Positions 1 to 6,199 of a DNA stretch of 12,182 nucleotides are shown one piece after another. This stretch comes from an uncultured beta proteobacterium (GTDB taxonomy: Bacteria; Pseudomonadota; Gammaproteobacteria; Burkholderiales; Burkholderiaceae_C). Every line of letters begins with the position of its first letter. The stretch's first letter is position 1. The DNA lies in the NCBI GenBank assembly GCA_903859265.1, contig CAIOLZ010000083.1, positions 1 through 12,182 of the forward strand, given 5' to 3'. The position numbers and the translations under genes were made by a program. The notes beneath the pieces were generated by a model. The model had not been told where the DNA came from and did no database searches. It saw only the letters and a program-made list of their open reading frames with translations.

Positions 1-92
1 GATTTCATGCACAGATTCTAATTTTCTGGGTTGCGGCACTCTGCCGGACGTTTGCAGGCCAACGTCACATCCGCCATGCCAATTCGCCAACA

Positions 93-521
93 TCAAAAGG
101 GTTTAACCACCACCAAAATGACGATGGCCACTAACAGCAAGACCGGAATTTCGTTGAACCAACGAAACCAGACGTGCCCATCGTGAACCACGCCGGCCTC
201 AAAACGCCGCAGCAAAACGGCGCAATAGCCGTGGTACGCGATGACCAGAAGCACCATGCCGAGCTTGGCATGCATCCAGGCATTGCCGGGGCCGTAGCCG
301 ACTCCGTACCCCAGCCACAAAACCAGCCCTAAAACCATCGCCGGCGCCGCCAAAATGGTGGTAAAGCGCAACAGCTTTTTGGCCATCAAAAGCAATCGTG
401 CGCGCTCCGCGACTGAGTCCTGACCCACCATGGCAAGGTTCACGTAAATACGCGGCAAATAAAACAAACCTGCGAACCAGCTGGCCACGAAAACAATGTG
501 AAACGATTTGATCCAAAGCAT
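93..521 (-). CDS. hemJ: Protoporphyrinogen IX oxidase HemJ (UPF0093/CopD-like membrane protein)
   Basis: HemJ oxidises protoporphyrinogen IX to protoporphyrin IX, the penultimate step of haem synthesis, in the inner membrane. The 142-residue product has the family length and four hydrophobic segments (about residues 5-28, 54-73, 85-104 and 123-140). Family-type polar positions are visible: His8 in the first helix, Arg24 in YLPRIYVN, and His84/Lys86 in the WMHAKLGM stretch. I chose the ATG at 521 although the frame stays open to 602. It has AGGAA just upstream, the protein then begins MLWIKSFH as HemJ proteins do, and the longer version would be translated through a transcription terminator. 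It diverges from hemB, another haem gene. An intrinsic terminator 30 bases upstream of the start means hemJ needs read-through or a promoter very close to its start. Family assignment is firm; the exact activity rests on family knowledge. Confidence 0.88.
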   Translation of the reverse strand: MLWIKSFHIVFVASWFAGLFYLPRIYVNLAMVGQDSVAERARLLLMAKKLLRFTTILAAPAMVLGLVLWLGYGVGYGPGNAWMHAKLGMVLLVIAYHGYCAVLLRRFEAGVVHDGHVWFRWFNEIPVLLLVAIVILVVVKPF

Positions 522-551
522 ATGTTCCTGACTACCTGCACCCCGCAAAGC

Positions 552-581
552 AAAAAAAACCCCAGCCAATGGGCCGGGGTT
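552..581 (-). terminator. Rho-independent terminator (minus strand) upstream of hemJ
   Basis: On the minus strand, AACCCCGGCC (581-572) pairs with GGCTGGGGTT (567-558) around a 4-nt loop, with one mismatched position. A run of eight Ts (559-552) follows or overlaps the stem end. On the plus strand the hairpin is not followed by Ts, so it works in one direction only. It ends 30 bases before the hemJ start and so ends the candidate small RNA or controls read-through into hemJ. Confidence 0.75.
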
Positions 582-653
582 GGTAAGCCTATTTGCTGTC
601 ACACATCAAGGCCCCGCTCAGGGAGGAAAAGCGGGAAGTAGCAAGCTACTCAT
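552..653 (-). ncRNA. Candidate small RNA, about 100 nt, between hemB and hemJ
   Basis: Read on the minus strand, this stretch has the layout of a free-standing small RNA. It starts with a 5-bp hairpin closed by a CUUG tetraloop (AGUAG/CUACU, 650-637). Next is a 6-bp hairpin, CCCGCU/AGCGGG (635-630 with 618-613), with an 11-nt loop UUUCCUCCCUG. After a roughly 30-nt unpaired linker comes a strong terminator hairpin with a U-run. The loop is complementary to a Shine-Dalgarno sequence (it contains CCUCC), as in several regulatory RNAs that block ribosome binding sites. A promoter-like pair lies at the right distance upstream. A conserved hemB RNA motif has been described near Burkholderia hemB genes; I cannot say whether this is the same element or its complement. 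The 5' end is estimated from the promoter to within a few bases. It could instead be a terminated hemJ leader. Confidence 0.6.
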
Positions 654-658
654 CACGG

Positions 659-687
659 AATTTATCAAATTTTTATTCGCCGGGCAA
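659..687 (-). promoter_or_regulatory. Candidate sigma70 promoter for the small RNA / hemJ leader
   Basis: On the minus strand a -35-like TTGCCC (687-682) and a -10-like TAAATT (664-659) are separated by exactly 17 bases. A TG one base upstream of the -10 gives the extended -10 form TGnTAAATT. Each hexamer matches the consensus at four of six positions. The predicted start (about 651-653) falls just before the first hairpin of the candidate RNA, which supports both calls. Confidence 0.5.
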
Positions 688-739
688 TAGTGCACCTCGA
701 TTGGCGTATTAAATTCATGGGATATTTACAATATCGGCC

Positions 740-1756
740 ATGACGCCTTTCGCCTCCTTTCCCAACGGCCGGCCACGCCGCTTGCGCCGCGATGCCTTCA
801 CACGCAACCTGGTACGTGAGAACGCACTCAGTGCGCATGACCTGATCTACCCTGTCTTCGTTGTCGATGGCGAGAAGCAAAGGGTTCCCATTGCTTCCAT
901 GCCCGGTGTTGAGCGTCTAAGCCTGGACCTGCTTTTACCGGTGGCACAGGAATGCGCAGAACTGCAAATTCCCGTGATGGCACTGTTTCCGGTGATCGAC
1001 CAGTCACTCAAAACCTATGATGGCCGCGAGGCGCTCAACCCCGACGGACTGATTCCGCGCGTGGTACGAGCGCTGAAAAAAGAGTTCCCGCAACTCGGCG
1101 TCATGACCGATGTTGCACTCGATCCATTCACCAGCCACGGGCAGGACGGGTTGCCGGACCTCCGGCAGGAAACCCAAGGCTATATCCTCAACGACGAAAC
1201 GGTCGAAATACTGGTGCAGCAGGCGCTGACCCAAGCCCGCGCGGGTGTGGACATCGTAGCTCCCAGCGACATGATGGACGGGCGCATTGGCGCGATCCGC
1301 CAGGCTCTGGAAGCCGAAAAGCTTGTGCATACGCGAATCATGGCCTACAGCGCCAAGTACGCCAGCGCGTTCTATGGCCCGTTTCGGGACGCCGTAGGCT
1401 CGGCCGCCAATCTCGGTAAAAGCGACAAAAAGGTGTACCAGATGGACCCGGGCAACTCCGACGAGGCCCTGCGCGAAGTAGCGATGGACATTGCCGAAGG
1501 TGCCGATATGGTGATGGTCAAACCCGGCATGCCATATCTCGATGTCGTGCGCCGCGTCAAGGATACTTTTGCCGTGCCCACCTTCGCCTACCAGGTGTCG
1601 GGCGAATACGCCATGCTCAAGGCGGCGGCCATCAACGGGTGGCTCGACCATGACGCGGTCATGATGGAAAGTCTGTTGGCGTTCAAGCGCGCCGGCGCCG
1701 ACGGCGTATTGACTTATTTCGCCCGAGACGCGGCCAGACTGCTGCGCAGCGCCTGA
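740..1756 (+). CDS. hemB: Delta-aminolevulinic acid dehydratase (porphobilinogen synthase)
   Basis: HemB condenses two 5-aminolevulinate molecules into porphobilinogen in the cytoplasm. Porphobilinogen is the precursor of haem, sirohaem and cobalamin. The 338-residue protein is the usual length and collinear with the family from its N-terminal RPRRLRR stretch. Both substrate lysines are visible: Lys206 in YSAKYASAFYGP and Lys261 in MVMVKPGMPYLD; the second is the Schiff-base lysine. The family block YQVSGEYAM is at 285-293. The metal-site segment reads DVALDPFTSHGQDG (124-137), with aspartates where zinc-type enzymes have cysteines, so this is the magnesium-type, zinc-independent class. The ATG at 740 has no clear Shine-Dalgarno sequence, but no better start fits. 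It diverges from hemJ, and the regulator gene begins nine bases after its stop. Confidence 0.97.
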   Translation: MTPFASFPNGRPRRLRRDAFTRNLVRENALSAHDLIYPVFVVDGEKQRVPIASMPGVERLSLDLLLPVAQECAELQIPVMALFPVIDQSLKTYDGREALNPDGLIPRVVRALKKEFPQLGVMTDVALDPFTSHGQDGLPDLRQETQGYILNDETVEILVQQALTQARAGVDIVAPSDMMDGRIGAIRQALEAEKLVHTRIMAYSAKYASAFYGPFRDAVGSAANLGKSDKKVYQMDPGNSDEALREVAMDIAEGADMVMVKPGMPYLDVVRRVKDTFAVPTFAYQVSGEYAMLKAAAINGWLDHDAVMMESLLAFKRAGADGVLTYFARDAARLLRSA

Positions 1757-1765
1757 CCATTCAGG

Positions 1766-2824
1766 ATGCTCCATCAACCCGTAAAACACGTGCGAACCTA
1801 CCAGCGCAATGACTCGCCTGCGGTGCGACGCGACGGCACACTACCCAAGCACCGCTTCGTTTTTCTGACGCTCCACAACTACTCACTGATTGCCCTCTCC
1901 AGCGCGGTAGAAGCACTGCGTATGGCCAATCGGGTGGCTGGGCAGGAGGTTTACGAATGGTCGCTCGCCAGCCTGGATGGCAGGCCTGCCAGCGCGAGCA
2001 ACGGCCTGTCGATGACGCCGACGGTTGCGCTGGACCACATCGGCCCGGCCAACATTGTTTTTGTGTGTGGCGGTGTCGATATTGAAAAGGCAACGACGCC
2101 CGAGTTGATGGCCGCTTTGCGACGACTGGCCCAACGGCTGGTGCCACTGGGCTCCCTGTGTACCGGAGGCTATGCGCTGGCCAAGGCCGGCTTGCTGGAC
2201 AAGCACAAGGCGGTAGTGCACTGGGAAAACATGTCAGCACTGGAAGAGCAGTTTCCCGCCGTGCAATTTTCCAAGCAGCTCTACGCCATTGACCGTGACC
2301 GTTACACCTGCTCCGGCGGTATAGCGCCGCTGGATTTGATGCTCAACATCATCAAGGACCACCTGGGCCGGGACATCGCGCCGATGATTTCTGACCAGTT
2401 CATTCTGGACCGCATCCGCAATGACCAGGACCATCAGCACGTGCCCTTGCTGGCGCGGGTCGGATTGTTCCACGAAAACCTCATCGAGGCTGCCGCACTG
2501 ATGGAAGCCAACCTCGAAGAGCCACTATCTCTGGATGAAATCGCCAAATTGGTGGGGGTATCGCGGCGACAAATCGAGCGGCTGTTCAAGCGCTACGTCG
2601 GTGAAGTGCCAACCAAATACTACCTGGACATGCGCCTGCGCCGAGCCCGCGGCTTGCTGCTGCAGACCTCGCTGTCGATCATGGAAGTCGCGGTGGCTTG
2701 CGGCTTTCAGTCGCCGCCACATTTTTCCAAGTGCTACCGCGATTTGTTTGGCCACACGCCAAGCGCTGAACGTCGCAACAGCCGCCGCATCGTGCTGGAG
2801 CAGGCAGCGCCGACTGCTACTTGA
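1766..2824 (+). CDS. GlxA-family AraC-type regulator, GbdR-like
   Basis: This is a cytoplasmic transcription regulator. Residues about 30-200 form a DJ-1/PfpI (class I amidotransferase-like) sensor fold, with the nucleophile-elbow motif GSLCTGGYALA around Cys132. Residues about 240-335 form the AraC DNA-binding domain with two helix-turn-helix units (about 256-277 and 304-327, the second containing CGFQSPPHFSKCYR). At 352 residues it matches the GlxA subfamily, which includes Pseudomonas GbdR, the activator of glycine-betaine and dimethylglycine catabolism, and ArgR/CdhR-type regulators. Its position beside purU, a corrinoid demethylation operon and betBA makes a betaine ligand plausible; that is inference. 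The first 25-28 residues are poorly family-like, so the true start may lie slightly downstream; the ATG at 1766 has AGG directly abutting it. The 9-base gap from hemB suggests co-transcription. It overlaps the convergent purU by 8 bases. Confidence 0.85.
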   Translation: MLHQPVKHVRTYQRNDSPAVRRDGTLPKHRFVFLTLHNYSLIALSSAVEALRMANRVAGQEVYEWSLASLDGRPASASNGLSMTPTVALDHIGPANIVFVCGGVDIEKATTPELMAALRRLAQRLVPLGSLCTGGYALAKAGLLDKHKAVVHWENMSALEEQFPAVQFSKQLYAIDRDRYTCSGGIAPLDLMLNIIKDHLGRDIAPMISDQFILDRIRNDQDHQHVPLLARVGLFHENLIEAAALMEANLEEPLSLDEIAKLVGVSRRQIERLFKRYVGEVPTKYYLDMRLRRARGLLLQTSLSIMEVAVACGFQSPPHFSKCYRDLFGHTPSAERRNSRRIVLEQAAPTAT

Positions 2825-3692
2825 AGATCACAGTTTTCGAGCCGTTCAAAAACACGCGGTGCTCGATGTGCAGCCGCACGGCAGTCGCCAAGGCCGCACA
2901 TTCCGAATCCCGCCCGGCGGCGGCCAGCTTATCGGGTGTATAGGTGTGGTCCACGCGCTGCACTACCTGCTCAATGATGGGACCCTCGTCGAGATCAGCC
3001 GTGACGTAATGGGCCGTCGCGCCGGTGAGTTTGACACCGCGCTCATGCGCCTGGTGGTACGGCTTCGCGCCCTTGAAGCCAGGCAAAAATGAGTGGTGAA
3101 TATTGATCGCCTGCCCGCGCAGCCGGCGGCACAGTCCATCAGACAGCACCTGCATGTAGCGCGCCAGAACCACCAGCTCGCTACCCGTCTCGCCGACCAG
3201 GTCCATCAGTTTGTCTTCTTGCTGCAGCTTGGTATCAGCGCTGACCGGCAGGTGCACATAACGCAAACCATGGGACTCCACCAGCTGGCGCAAGTCCGGG
3301 TGGTTGGAGACAACTGCAGTGATGTCCATACTCAGCTCACCACGCCGGTGGCGATACAGCAGGTCCACCAGGCAATGGTCGAATTTGGACACCATGATCA
3401 GCACGCGGGGCTTGCGCCCGCCATCAAAAATCGTCCACTCCATGGCCTCACGCGTTGCCACTTCGAGAAACTGTTCGCGCAAATCCTCCAGCGGCGGAGT
3501 GGCGCCGGGTTCGGCATAGAACGACACGCGGGTGAAAAATCTGCCTGTCAGTATGTCGTCGAACTGCTGCATGTCAGTGATGTAACACTTGCGTGAGGCC
3601 AAAAACCCCGACACGGCAGCAACTGTCCCCATGCGGCTGGCACAACTGGCCTTCAAAATGTAGTGCGGTTTGCCTTCAAGGGGAACGCTCAT
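2817..3692 (-). CDS. purU: Formyltetrahydrofolate deformylase
   Basis: PurU hydrolyses 10-formyl-THF to formate and free THF in the cytoplasm. The 291-residue protein has an N-terminal ACT-like regulatory domain (about 10-90). A formyltransferase-fold catalytic domain follows (about 95-285) with the expected Asn197-x-His199 in INIHHSFLPGFKGA and Asp235 in TADLDEGPI. I chose the ATG at 3692 over an upstream ATG at 3731 because GGAG lies 8 bases before it and the protein then begins at the usual place. It is divergent from the corrinoid operon across a 300-base control region and convergent with the GbdR-like regulator. In this setting it probably serves one-carbon disposal, releasing methyl groups taken from betaine as formate and freeing THF, rather than only purine balance. 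Assignment is firm; the catabolic role is inferred from position. Confidence 0.95.
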   Translation of the reverse strand: MSVPLEGKPHYILKASCASRMGTVAAVSGFLASRKCYITDMQQFDDILTGRFFTRVSFYAEPGATPPLEDLREQFLEVATREAMEWTIFDGGRKPRVLIMVSKFDHCLVDLLYRHRRGELSMDITAVVSNHPDLRQLVESHGLRYVHLPVSADTKLQQEDKLMDLVGETGSELVVLARYMQVLSDGLCRRLRGQAINIHHSFLPGFKGAKPYHQAHERGVKLTGATAHYVTADLDEGPIIEQVVQRVDHTYTPDKLAAAGRDSECAALATAVRLHIEHRVFLNGSKTVIFK

Positions 3693-3746
3693 TGCAATAA
3701 CTCCAGGTAAGTACGTCGAAAGTTGGACCAAAATACGGTTGTTCGC

Positions 3747-3765
3747 GGGGTGATAAAGTTACCCC
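3747..3765. promoter_or_regulatory. Inverted repeat, candidate operator
   Basis: GGGGTGA (3747-3753) and TTACCCC (3759-3765) form an inverted repeat matching at six of seven positions, separated by five bases. It lies 54 bases upstream of the purU start and about 230 bases upstream of the corrinoid gene. The size suits a dimeric repressor or activator site, but no bound protein can be named. Confidence 0.3.
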
Positions 3766-3812
3766 ACGACGCGTTGAGTTTAAGAAGTGAATTCGAGAAG
3801 AATTATCTTTTA

Positions 3813-3829
3813 GCGACGGTGTTTTCGAC
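3813..3829 (+). promoter_or_regulatory. Shared motif, copy 1 (GCGAC-NN-TGTTTTCG)
   Basis: GCGACGGTGTTTTCGAC here and GCGACCATGTTTTCGCC at 10249-10265 share GCGAC, a two-base gap, then TGTTTTCG: 13 identities in 15 positions. Both copies lie in the same orientation upstream of genes for betaine-related metabolism. A binding site for the GbdR-like regulator is the natural guess, but it was found by eye and after the fact. Confidence 0.35.
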
Positions 3830-3992
3830 CGGCGCGACCAACGCGGGATTTACCAGGCGCAGCCGGTCGTTACACAACAATTCGTAGTCGCTATTTTGTC
3901 AGCTACGGGTGGTGTGGACTCGTACCATTTTCTTCAGTGCTTGGCGTGGAAACAGCTTCCGCCCGGGCCATTTATTTTTGCAGGAGTTTACT

Positions 3993-4694
3993 GTGGCAGA
4001 TGATTTTGATGACCTGGATCTCAACACCCTCAACGATGAGGAACTCACGGAGCAGGTGCATGACGATCTCTACAACGGCCTGCGTGATGAGGTGGTTGAG
4101 GCGACACAAATCCTGCTGGGCCGGGGCTGGACCGCGGCTCGCGTTCTCGACGACGCACTGGTCGAAGGCATGCGCATCGTGGGCGTTGACTTCAGGGACG
4201 GCATCTTGTTCGTGCCGGAAGTGCTGCTTGCTGCCAACGCCATGAAGGGCGGGATGGAAATTCTGCGCCCACTGTTGGCCGAGACCGGCGTGGAGCCCAT
4301 TGGAAAAATGGTGATTGGCACCGTAAAGGGCGATATCCACGACATCGGCAAAAACCTGGTAGGCATGATGATGGAAGGCGCCGGTTTTGAAGTGATTGAC
4401 CTGGGCATCAATAATCCGGTGGAAAAATACCTCGCCGCACTGGAAGAGCACAAACCGGACATTTTGGGCCTTTCCGCACTGCTGACCACCACCATGCCTT
4501 ACATGAAAGTGGTGATCGACACGCTGAAGGAAAAAGGTTTGCGCGACGACTTTATCGTGCTGGTCGGGGGAGCCCCGCTGAACGAAGAATTCGGCAAAGC
4601 CGTGGGGGCAGACGCCTATTGCCGGGATGCGGGTATCGCCGTTGAAACCGCCAAAACCCTGATTGCGGCCCGGCGCGCTGCAGCGGCTGCGTAA
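3993..4694 (+). CDS. Corrinoid (cobalamin-binding) methyl-carrier protein, MtbC/MttC-like
   Basis: This cytoplasmic carrier binds a corrinoid and shuttles a methyl group between a substrate methyltransferase and the THF methyltransferase. The 233-residue protein has a helical cap domain (about 15-95, as in methionine synthase) and a Rossmann-type B12-binding domain (about 103-225). That domain carries the signature GDIHDIGKNLV, with Asp114, the cobalt-ligating His116 and Gly119; LSALLTTTM and VLVGGAPLNEEF line the nucleotide-tail pocket. This is the size and layout of methylamine and betaine corrinoid proteins. I chose the GTG at 3993: AGGAG stands six bases upstream and the acidic N-terminus then starts as in the family. 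An ATG at 3909 in the same frame has no such signal and adds an unlikely sequence. It is the first gene of the cluster, yet the usual MttB-family partner gene is missing from the window. Confidence 0.93.
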   Translation: MADDFDDLDLNTLNDEELTEQVHDDLYNGLRDEVVEATQILLGRGWTAARVLDDALVEGMRIVGVDFRDGILFVPEVLLAANAMKGGMEILRPLLAETGVEPIGKMVIGTVKGDIHDIGKNLVGMMMEGAGFEVIDLGINNPVEKYLAALEEHKPDILGLSALLTTTMPYMKVVIDTLKEKGLRDDFIVLVGGAPLNEEFGKAVGADAYCRDAGIAVETAKTLIAARRAAAAA

Positions 4695-4699
4695 GGCAA

Positions 4700-4721
4700 C
4701 AGGGCTACCCTGACAGGCCCT
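4700..4721 (+). other. Small hairpin(s) between the corrinoid and DUF1638 genes
   Basis: CAGGG-CTA-CCCTG (4700-4712) is a perfect 5-bp hairpin six bases after the corrinoid stop codon. Alternatively, AGGGC (4701-4705) can pair with GCCCT (4717-4721), followed by a partly T-rich stretch. The two folds exclude each other. It may protect the 3' end of the corrinoid message or partly end transcription, giving more corrinoid protein than downstream enzymes. It is weak as a terminator. Confidence 0.3.
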
Positions 4722-4737
4722 TTGTTACTCCTTTGCC

Positions 4738-5367
4738 ATGGGCGCCATACCTGCAACGCTTGTTATCGCCTGTGGCGCACTGGCGCGCGAGATCATCGCG
4801 CTGCGCACGCTTAACCAGTGGCCGCATCTGGTGGTGCAATGCCTGCCGGCGGACCTTCACAATCGACCGGACAAAATTCCGGATCTGGTGCGTGAAAAAA
4901 TTCAGGCCGCACGTGGAAAGTTCGCGTCCATATTTGTCGCCTATGCAGACTGCGGCACCGGGGGTTTACTGGACCAGGTCTTGGCAGCAGAAGGGGTCGA
5001 ACGCATTCCCGGCGCCCATTGCTATGAATTTTTTGCCGGCACCCATGTTTTCGAAGAACTGGCCGAACAGGAACTCGGCACGTTCTATCTGACCGACTTT
5101 TTGCTCAAGCATTTCGACCGCCTGATCATTCGCGGCATGGGCATCGACAAGCATCCGGAGCTGTTGCCCATCTACTTTGGCAACTACACCAAGCTAACTT
5201 ATCTTGCGCAAATCGTCACCCCGGAAAAAATAGCTGCCGGCCAAACCGCAGCCCAACGCCTGGGCCTCAAGTTTGAATACCACGTCACCGGCTACGGCGA
5301 ATTGGCAAGCAGTCTGGAGCGTTTCAACGCGTCCACCACCACGAGCACCATTACATGGCAAAACTAA
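4738..5367 (+). CDS. DUF1638-family protein
   Basis: I recognise the family but its biochemical role is not established to my knowledge. The 209-residue protein is soluble-looking, with no signal peptide or membrane segment. It keeps family-type features: CGALAREI near the N-terminus (Cys12), LPADLHNRPDKIP (36-48), YADCGTGG (Cys72), and HCYEFFAG (His94, Cys95). The spaced Cys and His residues could bind a metal or contact a corrinoid, which is inference. DUF1638 genes recur next to corrinoid methyltransferase genes in methanogens and in some proteobacteria, and here the gene sits 43 bases after the corrinoid protein. The start at 4738 has no strong Shine-Dalgarno sequence but is the only sensible ATG. 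Its last 13 bases overlap the next gene, implying translational coupling. Confidence 0.85.
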   Translation: MGAIPATLVIACGALAREIIALRTLNQWPHLVVQCLPADLHNRPDKIPDLVREKIQAARGKFASIFVAYADCGTGGLLDQVLAAEGVERIPGAHCYEFFAGTHVFEELAEQELGTFYLTDFLLKHFDRLIIRGMGIDKHPELLPIYFGNYTKLTYLAQIVTPEKIAAGQTAAQRLGLKFEYHVTGYGELASSLERFNASTTTSTITWQN

Positions 5368-5741
5368 TCGTTATTTCATGGCGTGATATTCCAGCACAGG
5401 TCGTCGTCAAACGTGGCCGCGAAACTGGCAAGGTACAGCTCTCCCACCGTTTTCAGGAAGCAGTTGATCGCGCTGCAATGCGGGCCGGCAAAGCCAGCTC
5501 CGCAGACTATCTGGCGGACTGGAAACGCAGCGAACCCAGGGCTTGCAGCGACGACATGCAACGCGAAGCGGACGCCGAAGCCGCTGCAATTGAAGCGCGC
5601 TACTCAGATGCAGACTTGCTGCGATTGATACGCGCCCACGGTGTGGATGAGACCCTCAAATCGCCGGCAGACACTTTGGTCAGCGCAGATGCATCGCAAA
5701 CCGATACAGCACCGCCGCCAGATTCCGGGGGGACAGTTTGA
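5355..5741 (+). CDS. Small Virulence_fact-domain protein of unknown function
   Basis: This is a 128-residue soluble protein. Residues about 1-95 match what I know as the Virulence_fact domain, with the stretch SWRDIPAQVVVKRGRETGKVQL (8-29), then RFQEAVDRAAMRAG (32-45) and DYLADWKR (51-58). The domain name is historical and says nothing about virulence here. Residues about 102-128 form a Pro/Ser/Asp/Thr-rich tail that looks disordered. There is no catalytic motif I can name. It overlaps the DUF1638 gene by 13 bases and its TGA shares one base with the next ATG, so it is certainly co-translated with the methyl-transfer enzymes. A structural or assembly subunit is a reasonable guess, not a demonstrated role. 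Confidence 0.75.
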   Translation: MAKLIVISWRDIPAQVVVKRGRETGKVQLSHRFQEAVDRAAMRAGKASSADYLADWKRSEPRACSDDMQREADAEAAAIEARYSDADLLRLIRAHGVDETLKSPADTLVSADASQTDTAPPPDSGGTV

Positions 5742-6199
5742 TGTACGCCGTGCGCCGATGGTCAGTTCGCCATGCCCGGGGACTGGAAATTTTCTACGCC
5801 GGGTTCGAACGCGTGTTTGTCGCGCTGCATCCGCTGTGGAATGCGATCGGCTATGCGCGGCTGGAACGGCCGGTTGCAGCGATCGAAAAAGTGGTCAAAG
5901 GGTTTTTATTCGACTGCAAGATGTGTGGGCAATGCGCGCTGAGTTCGACCGGAATGTCGTGCTCCATGAACTGCCCGAAAAATATTCGCAATGGACCCTG
6001 TGGCGGCGTGCGTGCCAATGGACACTGCGAAGTCAAGCCGGAGATGCGCTGCGTCTGGGTCGAAGGATTTGCCGGCAGCGAGCGCATGAAAGAAGGGAAA
6101 AAAGCCATCCGTGTGGTCCAGATTGCGATTGACCGCCGGCTCGAAGGCAAATCTTCGTGGCTCAAGGTGGCGCGCGAGAAAAATGCGGTAAAGCCATGA
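5741..6199 (+). CDS. MetV-like cysteine-rich protein (methylenetetrahydrofolate reductase C-terminal domain family)
   Basis: This 152-residue protein has a basic, hydrophobic N-terminus (about 1-50) and a cysteine-rich core with eight cysteines: C59KMCGQC65, Cys74, Cys78, Cys87 (in GPCGGV), Cys96 and Cys104. The CxxCxxC...CPK..RNGPCGGV pattern is that of the MetV small subunit, which partners MetF in acetogens and probably carries metal centres for electron transfer. In this locus it would connect MetF to an electron acceptor during methyl-THF oxidation, which is inference. The ATG at 5741 overlaps the previous stop (TGATG); an in-frame TTG just before it is less likely. Its TGA overlaps the metF ATG (ATGA), as expected for subunits made in equal amounts. 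Confidence 0.85.
   Translation: MYAVRRWSVRHARGLEIFYAGFERVFVALHPLWNAIGYARLERPVAAIEKVVKGFLFDCKMCGQCALSSTGMSCSMNCPKNIRNGPCGGVRANGHCEVKPEMRCVWVEGFAGSERMKEGKKAIRVVQIAIDRRLEGKSSWLKVAREKNAVKP

Larger units (their letters stand above)
3693..3992. promoter_or_regulatory. 300-base divergent control region between purU and the corrinoid operon
   Basis: This gap must hold the promoters for purU (leftward) and the corrinoid operon (rightward). I see three things: a short inverted repeat at 3747-3765, a motif at 3813-3829 that recurs upstream of betB, and an 8-bp inverted repeat CGACCGGC/GCCGGTCG (3826-3833 with 3862-3869) overlapping that motif. I found no convincing sigma70 pair with normal spacing and no B12-box sequence of a cobalamin riboswitch. 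The last bases give a good ribosome binding site for the corrinoid protein. Confidence 0.6.

Noticed and set aside
1004..1789. A 261-codon open frame on the minus strand opposite hemB.
   Set aside because: It is antisense to a gene with all catalytic residues intact and shows no family motif.
3909..3992. Longer N-terminus for the corrinoid protein from the ATG at 3909.
   Set aside because: The extension is unlike the family, and AGGAG six bases before the GTG at 3993 decides the start.
3693..3992. A cobalamin riboswitch ahead of the corrinoid operon.
   Set aside because: I looked for the B12-box and a long structured leader and did not find the conserved box; only short inverted repeats are present.
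5355..5741. Reading the Virulence_fact protein as a virulence determinant.
   Set aside because: The domain name is historical, and the gene is overlapped on both sides by metabolic genes of a methyl-transfer operon.
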